Shown: positions 35,692 to 46,625, numbered from the stretch's first letter. The stretch: 64,000 nt of DNA from Actinospineispora acaciae DSM 45401 (GCF_000620785.1 NZ_JIAI01000001.1:248001-312000); one strand, 5' to 3'. The notes: a model not told the origin generated them from the letters alone. Made by a program: numbers and translations.

Positions 35692-36959
35692 CCGCCGTAG
35701 ACAAGCTGATGGGGCAGGTCACCGAGGCGCGGCTGCGGGCGGCGGCCAGGGAAGTGGCGTCGATCCCCAGCCCGACCGGGCGGGAGGCGCCGCTCGCGCA
35801 CTGGCTGGCCGACCGGCTCACCGCCGCCGGCTTCGACGCGCAGGCCCAGCACCTCGACGAGCACCAGGCGAACGCGGTGGGCCGGCTGCGCGGCACCGGC
35901 CGGGGTCCCGACCTGATGCTCTACGCCCCGATCGACACCCTCACCACCGGCCAGCCCGAGCTGGACGTGCCGTGGATCGGCGACCACCTGCGCCCGGACA
36001 TGCTCCCCGAGGCCCGTGACGAGGGGCCGTTCGTGTCCGGCCTTGGCGCGAGCAACCCGAAGGGCCACGCCGCCTGCATCCTGGTGCTCGCCGAGGCGCT
36101 CGGCGCGGTCCGCCCGGAGCTGGCCGGCGACGTGGTCGTCGCGTTCGGCGCCGGCGGCATGCCCACCAACGCCGTCGAGGCGGACGGCTACCCGGCCCGC
36201 GCGAACACCGGCCAGGGCGTGGGCTGCTCGTTCCTGCTGGAACGCGGCTGGCACACCGACCACGCCGTGATCGCCAAGCCCGGCGACTTCGTCGCGCACG
36301 AGGAGGTCGGGCTGTGCTGGTTCGAGATCACCGTGCCCGGCATCCACACCTACGTCGGCAGCCGCCACCGGCTGCCGTACCGCAACCCGATCGTCACCGC
36401 CGCCGAGGTGGTCACCCGGCTGGAACGCTGGCTGGCCGACTACCCCGACCGGCACCGCACCGACACCGCCGCGCCACAGGGCGTGATCGGCTCGATCGCC
36501 GGCGGCTGGGAGCGGATGCTCGCGGTGACCCCGGCGGCCTGTCGGCTCCGGCTGGACATGCGGATCGCTCCGGGCGTCACCCCGATCGAGACCAAGCGCG
36601 AGCTGGCGTCCTACGTGGCCGAACTGGGCGCGGACCTGGGCGTCGATCTCGGCTGCGAGATGGTGCTTGCCATCCCCGGCACGCACACCCCGCCGGACGC
36701 CCCGATCGTGCGCGCCGCCATCGACGCCTGGGAGCGGGCGAACGGCGCGCCACACCGCCCCGTCCCGGACAACAGCGGCGCCACCGACGCCAACATCCTG
36801 CGCGCGCGGGGCATCCCGACCGCCCGCGTAGGCATGCCCAAGGTGAGCTCCGACGAGTTCGACGTCGACTTCTCCCGGGGCATGAACACCGTCGACGTGC
36901 GCGACATGCGCCGGCTCTGCGAGGTGCTGGCCCGGACCACCCTCGCCATCACCGAATGA
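35688..36959 (+). CDS. M20-family peptidase/deacylase homolog with degenerate metal site
   Basis: 423 residues with the M20 two-domain layout (catalytic about 1-180 and 300-420; lid in between). The canonical ligands are altered: the first His-x-Asp reads YAPIDT (Pro81, Asp83), the bridging Asp motif reads GASNPKG (Asn123), the catalytic Glu-Glu is missing from VAFGAGGMP, and the last His region reads FSRGMNTVD. Normal members hydrolyse peptide or amide bonds with two zinc ions. Here the metal chemistry may be lost or changed. Its tight coupling in the operon argues for a real function. Confidence 0.82.
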   Translation: MTAVDKLMGQVTEARLRAAAREVASIPSPTGREAPLAHWLADRLTAAGFDAQAQHLDEHQANAVGRLRGTGRGPDLMLYAPIDTLTTGQPELDVPWIGDHLRPDMLPEARDEGPFVSGLGASNPKGHAACILVLAEALGAVRPELAGDVVVAFGAGGMPTNAVEADGYPARANTGQGVGCSFLLERGWHTDHAVIAKPGDFVAHEEVGLCWFEITVPGIHTYVGSRHRLPYRNPIVTAAEVVTRLERWLADYPDRHRTDTAAPQGVIGSIAGGWERMLAVTPAACRLRLDMRIAPGVTPIETKRELASYVAELGADLGVDLGCEMVLAIPGTHTPPDAPIVRAAIDAWERANGAPHRPVPDNSGATDANILRARGIPTARVGMPKVSSDEFDVDFSRGMNTVDVRDMRRLCEVLARTTLAITE

Positions 36960-37837
36960 CCAGAAAGGCCAGCATGCAACCCCCCGAGAGCCGCTACGCC
37001 ACCGCCGACGGCGTCACCTACCACTACCTCGAGATGGGCACCGGCCAGGACACCGTGTTCCTGCACGGCGGCGGCCCCGGCTGCACCGGATGGACCGACT
37101 TCGGCCCGGTCGCCCCGCTGTTCGCCGCCGACCGCCGCTGCCTGCTGGTGGACATCCTGCAGTACGGCAAGTCCGAGAAGTGCCGTATCACCGGCCCGAT
37201 GTGGGACTTCCACGCCGCCAAGACCGTCGCCCTGCTCGACGAGCTGGGCGTGGCCAGGGCCGACTTCGTGTGCAACTCCTGGGGCGGCACGATCGCGCTC
37301 AACCTGGCCGCCAAGTACCCGGACCGGGTCCGCTCGCTGGTGGTGACCGGCAGCATGCCGGTGTTCTATGGACCGCTCGCACCCCTGCCCGAGGGCGCCC
37401 GCCGGGGCCGCAACGCCCGCGACGCCTACTACGGCGACGACGGCCCGACCAGGGAGAAGATGCGCCAGCTCATCACCAGGCTGGAGTGGTACGACGGCGC
37501 CAAGCTCCCGGAGGAGACCCTGGACCTGCGCTACGAGCAGAGCCTCGACCCCGGCGAGCGTGAGCTGGCCGCGATGTCCGACTCGCCGCGCGGCGACTGG
37601 CAGGACCTGACCGACGAGCTGGGCCGTGTCCAGGCGCCGGCGCTGTTCATCTGGGGCATGCACGACGCCTTCCTGACCCCGGACTACCCGCTGATGCTCG
37701 CGCGCATGGTCCAGAACGGGAACCTGCACGTCATGGACCACGTCTCCCACCACCTGCAGGAGGAGCGCCCGCACGCCTTCCACGCCGTGGTCACCGGGTT
37801 CCTCAACTCGCTCGACGCCGAGGAACGCGCCCGATGA
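36956..37837 (+). CDS. Alpha/beta hydrolase, meta-cleavage product hydrolase type (first copy)
   Basis: 293 residues from ATG 36956 (overlapping ATGA) or 287 from ATG 36974, which has AAAGG upstream. HGGGPGCTGWTDF is the oxyanion segment, VCNSWGGT holds the nucleophile Ser in the CNSWGG form usual for C-C bond hydrolases (MhpC/CarC-like), and GMHDAF and DHVSHHLQEERP hold the acid and the His. It should hydrolyse the ring-opened product of the extradiol enzyme. Confidence 0.9.
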   Translation: MTRKASMQPPESRYATADGVTYHYLEMGTGQDTVFLHGGGPGCTGWTDFGPVAPLFAADRRCLLVDILQYGKSEKCRITGPMWDFHAAKTVALLDELGVARADFVCNSWGGTIALNLAAKYPDRVRSLVVTGSMPVFYGPLAPLPEGARRGRNARDAYYGDDGPTREKMRQLITRLEWYDGAKLPEETLDLRYEQSLDPGERELAAMSDSPRGDWQDLTDELGRVQAPALFIWGMHDAFLTPDYPLMLARMVQNGNLHVMDHVSHHLQEERPHAFHAVVTGFLNSLDAEERAR

Positions 37838-37950
37838 AGAAGAAGCTGCTGCTCGTCGTGCTCGCGGTTGCCGCCGGCGTTGTGGTGCGCAAGCTCGCCG
37901 CCCGCAGCAACACCCAGGTGCATCGAATCAACCAGAGGAGCGAGAGTTGA
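37834..37950 (+). CDS. 38-residue single-helix membrane peptide
   Basis: MKKKLLLVVLAVAAGVVVRK begins the peptide: three Lys, a hydrophobic helix of about 16 residues, then a basic hydrophilic tail ending NQRSES. The ATG overlaps the previous stop (ATGA) and its TGA overlaps the next TTG start (TTGA), so it is inserted precisely into the coupled chain. It resembles DLW-39-type small proteins in size and start but lacks the DLW tail. It may anchor pathway enzymes to the membrane or only serve translational coupling. Confidence 0.65.
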   Translation: MKKKLLLVVLAVAAGVVVRKLAARSNTQVHRINQRSES

Positions 37951-38816
37951 CCATCTGGACCGAACTGACCCCCGCCGCGTTCCGGCTGGAGTACGTCGAC
38001 GCCGGCGGGGTACGGACCCGCACGCTGCGCGCGGGCCCGTCGACCGGCGAGGCCGTGGTGTTCCTGCACGGCACCAGCGGGCACCTGGAGGCGTTCACCC
38101 GCAACATCGTGTCGCACGCCGAGCGCTACGACTGCCACGCGATCGACATGCTCGGCCACGGCTACACCGGCAAGCCCGACCGCCGCTACGAGATCGCCGA
38201 CTACGTGGCCCACCTGATCGACTACCTGGACGCGGTCGGCGTCCGACGCGCGCACATCGTGGGCGAGTCCCTGGGCGGCTGGGTCGGCGCCCGCCTCGCC
38301 ATCGACAACCCCGAGCGGGTGATCAGCCTGCAGCTGCTCTGCGCCGGCGGCACCGTGGCCAACCCCGAGGTGATGGACCGCATCCGAAACAGCACCAAGC
38401 AGGCGGTGTCCAGCGACGACGTCGAGCTGACCCGCAAGCGCCTGCGCCTGCTGATGGCCGACGACGCCGACGCCACCGAGGAGCTGGTCGAGGTCCGCCA
38501 CGCGATCTACCACCACCCCGACTTCGTGGCCAACGTGGACAACCTGCTGTCCCTGCAGGACATGGAGACCCGCCAGCGCAACCTGCTGCGCCCCGAGGAC
38601 CTGGCCCGGATCACCCAGCCGACGCTGATCATCTGGGGCCGCCAGAACCCGTTCGGCGAGGTCCCCGAGGCGAACCGGATGCACGAGGCCATCGCCGGCT
38701 CCCAGCTGGAGCTGTTCGAGAAGTGCGGGCACTGGCCGCAGCACGAGCAGGCCGACAGGTACAACCCGATCAGCCTGGACTTCCTGGCCAAGTCCGGCCA
38801 GTCCGGCACAGCCTGA
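37947..38816 (+). CDS. Alpha/beta hydrolase, meta-cleavage product hydrolase type (second copy)
   Basis: 289 residues from TTG 37947, supported by AGAGGAG at 37935-37941 and the exact TTGA overlap. FLHGTSGHLEAF is the oxyanion loop, VGESLGGWVGARLA carries the nucleophile Ser, and GRQNPF and CGHWPQHEQ carry the acid and the His. It is only distantly similar to the first hydrolase, so the two may act on different esters or ring-cleavage products. The ADH start overlaps its stop (TGATG). Confidence 0.88.
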   Translation: MTIWTELTPAAFRLEYVDAGGVRTRTLRAGPSTGEAVVFLHGTSGHLEAFTRNIVSHAERYDCHAIDMLGHGYTGKPDRRYEIADYVAHLIDYLDAVGVRRAHIVGESLGGWVGARLAIDNPERVISLQLLCAGGTVANPEVMDRIRNSTKQAVSSDDVELTRKRLRLLMADDADATEELVEVRHAIYHHPDFVANVDNLLSLQDMETRQRNLLRPEDLARITQPTLIIWGRQNPFGEVPEANRMHEAIAGSQLELFEKCGHWPQHEQADRYNPISLDFLAKSGQSGTA

Positions 38817-39766
38817 TGCGGGCCGCGCGGTTCCACCAGTGGGGCGCCGCACCGGTCGTCGAGGACGTCCCGGAGCCGGTCCGGGCCGAGGGCGAGGTGC
38901 TGGTCGAGGTGCGGGCCGGCGCGGTCGGGCACCTGGACGCCACGATCGCCGGCGGCGAGTTCGCGATGCGCCCGAACCTGCCGTACACCGGCGGCGTCGA
39001 AGGTGCCGGCGTTGTCCTCGACGGTAGCCCCGACGACCTGCCGGAAGGCACCCAGGTGATGCTGCGCGGCGGAGGGCTCGGCCTGCTCCGCGACGGCTGC
39101 TGGACCGAGCGGGTCAGCGTGCCCGCCAAGGCCGTGACCCGGCTGCCCGCGCCGCTGCCCCCGGACGTGGCCGCCACCTTCTTCGTCCCCGCGACCACCG
39201 GCTACGTCGCGCTGCACGACGTGGCCAGGGTCCAGGCGGGGGAGGAGGTGATCGTGGCCGGGGCGGCCGGCGCCGTCGGGTCCATGGTGGCCCAGCTCGC
39301 GCTGGCCGCCGGCGCCACCGTCACCGGCGTGGTCGGCTGGCCCGAACAGCTCGCCCGGGTCCCGAAAGGCGTCGAGCCGGTCGACGGATCGTCCCCCGAC
39401 GCCGTGGCCGAACTGGCCGAGCGCCGGTCGGCGACGCTGCTGGTCGACACCCTCGGCGGCGCCGACCTGGTCAACCGCTCACGCTGGGTCCGCCAGGGTG
39501 GCCGCGCCGTGGTGATCGGCTACGTCGCCGGCCCCCGGCTGACCGTCGACCTGCCGTCCTGGCTGCTCGACGACGTCGCGCTGCTGCCGCTGAACATGAT
39601 CCGCCGAGAGCGCCGGGCCCGCGAGGTGTCCGCCGACCTGGTGCGCCGCCTGTCCGCCGGCGAACTGCACCTCGACGTGCAACGCTTCGACCTCGCCGAC
39701 GCCGCGCGAGCCCTCGACGACCTGCGCGCCGGCCAGATCCGAGGCCGCGCCGTCCTGACCCCGTGA
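38816..39766 (+). CDS. MDR-family NAD(P) oxidoreductase (quinone reductase-like)
   Basis: 316 residues: GroES-like N-terminal domain, PYTGGVEGAGVV, and a nucleotide-binding domain with VIVAGAAGAVGSMVAQLALAAGA. No structural or catalytic zinc Cys ligands are visible, so it belongs with zinc-free quinone/enal reductases. It ends the operon; its TGA lies inside the left arm of a strong hairpin. It probably reduces an enal, enone or quinone intermediate released by the hydrolases. Confidence 0.87.
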   Translation: MRAARFHQWGAAPVVEDVPEPVRAEGEVLVEVRAGAVGHLDATIAGGEFAMRPNLPYTGGVEGAGVVLDGSPDDLPEGTQVMLRGGGLGLLRDGCWTERVSVPAKAVTRLPAPLPPDVAATFFVPATTGYVALHDVARVQAGEEVIVAGAAGAVGSMVAQLALAAGATVTGVVGWPEQLARVPKGVEPVDGSSPDAVAELAERRSATLLVDTLGGADLVNRSRWVRQGGRAVVIGYVAGPRLTVDLPSWLLDDVALLPLNMIRRERRAREVSADLVRRLSAGELHLDVQRFDLADAARALDDLRAGQIRGRAVLTP

Positions 39767-39804
39767 GTGGCAATGGGTGCTACAGCGCCTATTGCCACTC
39801 ACGG
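39761..39804. terminator. Hairpin at the end of the catabolic operon
   Basis: Perfect 14-bp arms (39761-39774 and 39791-39804) with an extra GGTGC/GCGCC inner stem. No T-run follows. The outer ten bases CCGTGAGTGG/CCACTCACGG are identical to those of the hairpin at 53277-53322. The left arm contains the ADH stop codon. Confidence 0.75.
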
Positions 39805-39822
39805 CTTCCGATGGCCGCCGTT

Positions 39823-39851
39823 CCGGTCAACGAGACGGATCCGTTGACCGG
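39823..39851. promoter_or_regulatory. Inverted repeat, candidate IclR operator
   Basis: CCGGTCAACG (39823-39832) and CGTTGACCGG (39842-39851) are perfect 10-bp arms around a 9-bp spacer, ending 27 bp before the IclR start. The position suits autoregulation. Confidence 0.6.
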
Positions 39852-39878
39852 ATCGGCGCGCCCGCCGAGTCTGCTTCG

Positions 39879-40661
39879 ATGACCGCCGCACCCACCCGCC
39901 CCGACCGGCCTGACGCCGAACAGAACAGCGTGCTGGGCAAGGTGCAGCTCATCCTCGAGTCGTTCGGCCCCGACGACGAGCACCTGAGCCTGTCCGAGCT
40001 GGCCCGCCGCTCCGGCGTCGCGAAGGCCTCCGTGCACCGGCTCGCCCAGGAACTGCTGCGCTGGGGCGTCCTGGAACGCCGAGGCTCCGACTACTGGCTC
40101 GGCATGCGCCTGTTCGAGATCGGCCAGCGGGTTCCCCGCCAGCGCATCCTCCGCGAGGCCGCCCGCCCGTACATGGAGGACCTCTACCACGCCACGAACG
40201 AGACGATCCACCTCGCGGTCGTGGACGGCCTCGAAGTCCTCTACCTGGAAAAGGTGTCCGGCCACGGCCAGGTCAGCCGCCCGTCAAGAGTGGCCGGCCG
40301 AATGCCGCTCTACTGCACCGCCACCGGCAAGGTCCTGCTCGCCTTCGGCACCCGCCAGCTCCTGGACGAGGTGCTCGCCATGCCGTTCGAGCGCGTCACC
40401 CCCCAGACCGTCGGCGCCCCCGGCCTGCTCCTCCAGGAGCTGGCCCGCGCCCGCGAGCTCGGCTACGCCGTCGAGCGTGAACAGACCCGCGCCGGTTACC
40501 TGAGCGTCGCCATCCCGCTGGTAAGCACCACCGGAACCACCATGGCCGCCCTGTCCGTGACCGCCCCCGTCTTCCGTGCCGACGTCGCAAAGTACGCCGG
40601 CCTGCTCGGCATGGTCAGCCGCCGCATCACCAAAACCATCGCCACCCTCTCCGCCGACTGA
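39879..40661 (+). CDS. IclR-family transcriptional regulator
   Basis: 260 residues. The winged HTH lies at about 25-75 (LSLSELARRSGVAKASVHRLAQEL), followed by the IclR effector domain (GRMPLYCTATGKVLLAF, GYAVEREQTRAGYLSVAIPL). The strong palindrome upstream is probably its operator. It follows the catabolic operon and likely controls the operon and itself through an aromatic intermediate; it is the second regulator of the region besides LysR. Confidence 0.92.
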   Translation: MTAAPTRPDRPDAEQNSVLGKVQLILESFGPDDEHLSLSELARRSGVAKASVHRLAQELLRWGVLERRGSDYWLGMRLFEIGQRVPRQRILREAARPYMEDLYHATNETIHLAVVDGLEVLYLEKVSGHGQVSRPSRVAGRMPLYCTATGKVLLAFGTRQLLDEVLAMPFERVTPQTVGAPGLLLQELARARELGYAVEREQTRAGYLSVAIPLVSTTGTTMAALSVTAPVFRADVAKYAGLLGMVSRRITKTIATLSAD

Positions 40662-40729
40662 CCACGGGCCGAGCTGACCAGCCGGGCCGCACCGAGCTTC
40701 GAGTCCGGTGCGGCCCGGCCGGTGGTGGG

Positions 40730-41137
40730 TCAGCTGTTGAGCTGCTGGATTGCCGCAACGACCTCTGGCCGGTCCGACTGCAGGCGTCCGATCCAACCCG
40801 CGTCGTGCAGCGGGTAGTGGTTCATCAGGATCAGCGTCTCGTCGGTGTTCGCGATGCCTTGGTAGGCCTCGCCGACCGCGGTGTGGATCTTCTCCACCAG
40901 CTTGCGCTTGGCGTCCAGGCTGGACAGCTCCGGTGCCTCGAGGAAGCACACCGGGCGGATCGGCTCGGCGCCGATCCGCCCGTCCTGGGCCACGTTCTCG
41001 GCCGGGTACTCGCGTAGCCAGATGCGAGTGTCCGGAACCGGGTACGCCTCGCCGAGCGCCTCATCGAGGTCCTTCATCAGCTTCCGCTTGGCATCCTGGG
41101 CTACCCCTTCGGGGGCCTCGACCAGCATGACTGGCAT
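40730..41137 (-). CDS. Fused tandem tautomerase (4-oxalocrotonate tautomerase-like)
   Basis: 135 residues made of two similar halves: PVMLVEAPEGVAQDAKRKLM and PVCFLEAPELSSLDAKRKLV start equivalent beta-alpha units. Only the first half begins with an N-terminal Pro after Met1 (Pro2, the usual catalytic base); the second Pro is internal and cannot act the same way. Such fusions act as keto-enol tautomerases or dehalogenases. It is divergent from the HxlR gene across a palindromic region, so that regulator is the probable controller. Confidence 0.85.
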   Translation of the reverse strand: MPVMLVEAPEGVAQDAKRKLMKDLDEALGEAYPVPDTRIWLREYPAENVAQDGRIGAEPIRPVCFLEAPELSSLDAKRKLVEKIHTAVGEAYQGIANTDETLILMNHYPLHDAGWIGRLQSDRPEVVAAIQQLNS

Positions 41138-41195
41138 TTCGAGTCATCTCCTCTTCGGCTCTCCCTGACCGCCACGACCGGCGTGCCAGGTAGTG

Positions 41196-41233
41196 AGTTG
41201 GACACTACAACATAATAGTTGGAAATTCCAACT
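41196..41233. promoter_or_regulatory. AGTTGGA repeats, candidate HxlR operator
   Basis: AGTTGGAA-A-TTCCAACT (41217-41233) is a perfect palindrome, and an extra half-site AGTTGGA is at 41196-41202. AT-rich compared with the surroundings and placed between the divergent tautomerase and HxlR genes. Confidence 0.6.
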
Positions 41234-41275
41234 AGTCAGGCTTGGTTATCCGATCTCTGCTGGTAGCGTGGTCAT

Positions 41276-41941
41276 GTGGTGGGCAGACGGAAGTACGACA
41301 ACGACGGCTGCGCGGTCGCACACGGGCTCGACCTGGTGGGGGAGCGGTGGGCGCTGCTGGTCGTGCGCGAGCTGCTGCTCGGGCCCAAGCGGTTCACCGA
41401 CCTGCGTGCGGGGCTGCCCGGGGTCAGCGCCGACATGCTCACCCAGCGGCTGCGCGAGCTGACCGAAGCCGGCATCGTGAGCCGCCGCCGACTCGCCGCG
41501 CCCGCCGCCTCCTGGGTCTACGAACTGACCGAGTGGGGCGCCGAGGTCGAGCCGGTGGTGCTCGCGCTGGCCAAGTGGAGCAGTCGCTCGCCCGGCATGC
41601 GCGCCGACGCCCCGATCGGCATCGACTCCGTGGTATTGGAGCTGCGGACGATGTTCGACCCAGCCGAGGCGCGCGGGTTTCGCGCGAGCATCGCACTGCG
41701 TCTCAACGAAAGCTGGTTCCGGCTCAGCTTTGACAACGGAGCACTCGACGCAAAGCGGGCCGACGTCGCACCCGCCGGCACGGACGCCGCACTGCTGACC
41801 GACCCCAACACGCTCTCCGCTCTGGTCACCGGTCGCCTGTCGCTCGCCGAGGCGGAGGCGAGCGGGGCACTGGAGCTGACCGGCAACCGGACCGTAGTAC
41901 AGCGCGCGCTCGGACTGTTCCCACTGCCCGCACCCGCCTAG
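41276..41941 (+). CDS. HxlR-family regulator with SCP2-like C-terminal domain
   Basis: 221 residues from GTG 41276. The HxlR winged helix fills the first 100 residues (LVGERWALLVVRELLLGPKRF, LPGVSADMLTQRLRELTEAG), and a C-terminal SCP2-type lipid-binding fold (about 120-221) probably binds a hydrophobic effector. TAGCGT at 41264-41269, 6 nt upstream, predicts a leaderless transcript. It shares its control region with the tautomerase gene. A close structural relative is encoded at 47035-47670. Confidence 0.87.
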   Translation: MVGRRKYDNDGCAVAHGLDLVGERWALLVVRELLLGPKRFTDLRAGLPGVSADMLTQRLRELTEAGIVSRRRLAAPAASWVYELTEWGAEVEPVVLALAKWSSRSPGMRADAPIGIDSVVLELRTMFDPAEARGFRASIALRLNESWFRLSFDNGALDAKRADVAPAGTDAALLTDPNTLSALVTGRLSLAEAEASGALELTGNRTVVQRALGLFPLPAPA

Positions 41942-41951
41942 GTGAGTTGCG

Positions 41952-42443
41952 TTGTCAGAAAGCGCGAGGGCGTTACCGCCGACCGACATAAGTTGGGACT
42001 GGCCGGCGGATGGCCTCGATCCCTTCACGCTCGGCGCTGACCGGACGCTTTGGTTGCTGATGTCCTCATGCCGAAGATGGGGCAGGGCCTGGCCCGCCGG
42101 CGACTTCCGCGACTACCAGAAGACTGACGACTTCCATCGTCGTGTCCCCATGGGTTACAAAGCCATTCTTGTGTTCGAACGACTAGCTCTCGCCCTCGGT
42201 GGACAGTTGGTAGCACAATGGCCAGAAACCAACACGCCGACCGCGAGCGGCGAGTTCCCGACCCACTGTGGTAGGGGTGCCTATTGGGTGTTGTCCCAGG
42301 ACGACCGCCCTGGTCCCAACGAGCAACGCATGCCCCTGAATCATCTACGGATGGCGATCGATCACGTCGTGGTGATGTCCAAGGGCTATCCCCAGATACC
42401 CTTCTTGGTCGGTCGCTGCCTGGACTACAGCACATGGCACTGA
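41952..42443 (+). CDS. Hypothetical protein, doubtful
   Basis: 163 codons from TTG 41952, ten bases after the HxlR stop. GC and third-position GC are lower than in the neighbours, no family is recognised, and no clear RBS precedes it. The sequence is fairly balanced (no low complexity), with GYKAILVFERLALALGGQLV and HLRMAIDHVVVMSKGYPQIP as the most structured parts. It could be a horizontally acquired gene or a fortuitous frame. An alternative start is the ATG at 42060. Confidence 0.4.
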   Translation: MSESARALPPTDISWDWPADGLDPFTLGADRTLWLLMSSCRRWGRAWPAGDFRDYQKTDDFHRRVPMGYKAILVFERLALALGGQLVAQWPETNTPTASGEFPTHCGRGAYWVLSQDDRPGPNEQRMPLNHLRMAIDHVVVMSKGYPQIPFLVGRCLDYSTWH

Positions 42444-42492
42444 GCGGACATGGTGTGTGAAACTTGCCGCCGGCGGGTCGGAGGGTGGCGAG

Positions 42493-43800
42493 GTGGACCA
42501 ATATGAGGGGGACGTCGAGGTTCGTACGTCGCCGACCAGGGCGGCTTTTGCCAGCTCGGTGGGGACGGCCGTGGAGCTGTACGACTTCCTGATCTACGGT
42601 ACGGCGTCGGCGGTCGCGTTGAACACGGTGTTCTTCCCGAAGAGCGATCCGCGCATCGGCACCCTGCTCGCGTTCGCGAGCTTCGGCGCCGGGTTCTTCG
42701 CCCGGCCGCTGGGGGCGATCGTGATCGGCCACTTCGGCGATCGGGTCGGGCGGCGGTCGATGTTGGTGCTCACCCTGGTGGCGACGGGGGTGTGCACGGC
42801 GCTGATCGGGGTGCTGCCGGGATACGGCTCGATCGGGGTGTGGGCGCCGGCGCTGCTGGTCGCGCTGCGGGTGGTGCAGGGGTTCTTTCTCGGCGGTGAG
42901 CAGGGCGGGGCCGTGCTGATGGCCGTCGAGCATGCGCCACCGGGCCGTCGCGGCTGGTACGGCAGCTGGACGTTCCTGGGGTCGCCGATCGGGCTGGTCC
43001 TGGCCACCGGGGCGTTCTCGCTGGCCACCTGGGTGTCCGGGCCGGCGTTCCTGGACTGGGGCTGGCGGCTGCCCTTCCTGGCCAGCCTGCTGCTGGTGGG
43101 CGTCGGGCTGTACATCCGGCTGCGGCTGGACGAGAGCCGGGAGTTCCAGCGGATGCGGGAGCGCGGCACGACCGCTCCCGGGCTGCCGCTGGTGGCGCTG
43201 CTGCGCACCTCGTGGCACAACGTGCTGCTCAGCGCGGGGGTGAACTTCGGCTTCAACACGTTCATCTTCATCCTGGCCACGTTCACGCTGTCCTACGCCA
43301 CGCAGTCGCTGGGCATGGCGCGCGACGTCGTGCTGACCGGGAGCCTGGTCGGCGCGGTCGCGCACATCGCGGGCATCCTGATGTTCGCCCGGCTCTCCGA
43401 CCGGGTCGGGAGGATCCCGGTCATGCTGGGCGGGGCGGCGTTCCTCGCGGTCTACGCCTTCCCGCTGTTCTGGCTGATGGAGTCCCGCCAGCCGGCCCTG
43501 GTCGTACTGGCGATGGCCGTCGGCTACTTCGGCTCGGCAGCCGTGTTCGGGCCGCTGGCCGCGCTGATCACCGAGCTGTTCGGCATCGACGTCCGGTACA
43601 GCGGCGCGTCACTCGGCTACCAACTGGGCTCCGTGCTCGGCGGCGGGCTGTCCCCGTTCCTGGCGGCCGCGCTGCTGGCGATGGCCGGCGGCGCGAGCTG
43701 GCCGATCTCGCTGTACCTGGTCGGGGCCGGCCTGGTCAGCGCCGTGTCGCTGCTGCTGATCAACGCCGGCGGAAACGGATCCGCTCGAAAACTTGATTGA
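42493..43800 (+). CDS. MHS-family metabolite:proton symporter
   Basis: 435 residues from GTG 42493; an upstream GTG at 42457 is in frame but less well placed. The family motif SVGTAVELYDFLIYGTASA starts helix 1, followed by GHFGDRVGRRSMLVLTLV and RVVQGFFLGGEQGGAVLMAVEHAP, which mark the ProP/ShiA/KgtP group. It takes up a carboxylate, osmolyte or aromatic acid. Its 3' end runs up to the furA gene. No adjacent catabolic gene gives a substrate. Confidence 0.88.
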   Translation: MDQYEGDVEVRTSPTRAAFASSVGTAVELYDFLIYGTASAVALNTVFFPKSDPRIGTLLAFASFGAGFFARPLGAIVIGHFGDRVGRRSMLVLTLVATGVCTALIGVLPGYGSIGVWAPALLVALRVVQGFFLGGEQGGAVLMAVEHAPPGRRGWYGSWTFLGSPIGLVLATGAFSLATWVSGPAFLDWGWRLPFLASLLLVGVGLYIRLRLDESREFQRMRERGTTAPGLPLVALLRTSWHNVLLSAGVNFGFNTFIFILATFTLSYATQSLGMARDVVLTGSLVGAVAHIAGILMFARLSDRVGRIPVMLGGAAFLAVYAFPLFWLMESRQPALVVLAMAVGYFGSAAVFGPLAALITELFGIDVRYSGASLGYQLGSVLGGGLSPFLAAALLAMAGGASWPISLYLVGAGLVSAVSLLLINAGGNGSARKLD

Positions 43801-43816
43801 TTCCAGAAACTGGTCC

Positions 43817-46508
<2,692 letters not shown>

Positions 46509-46522
46509 TCCGAGCCTGACCC

Positions 46523-46568
46523 CGATGCCCGGGTCGGTCGCCCACCGCGGCGGCCGGCCCGGGCATCG
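46523..46568 (+). terminator. Hairpin terminator after katG
   Basis: CGATGCCCGGG (46523-46533) pairs perfectly with CCCGGGCATCG (46558-46568), with a 24-nt loop followed by TTCGTGTTCC. It sits 15 bp after the katG stop. Confidence 0.7.
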
Positions 46569-46625
46569 TTCGTGTTCCCATTCGTCCAAGCCCGCCCGCC
46601 TCGGCCGGGCGTACCGTCACCAGCC

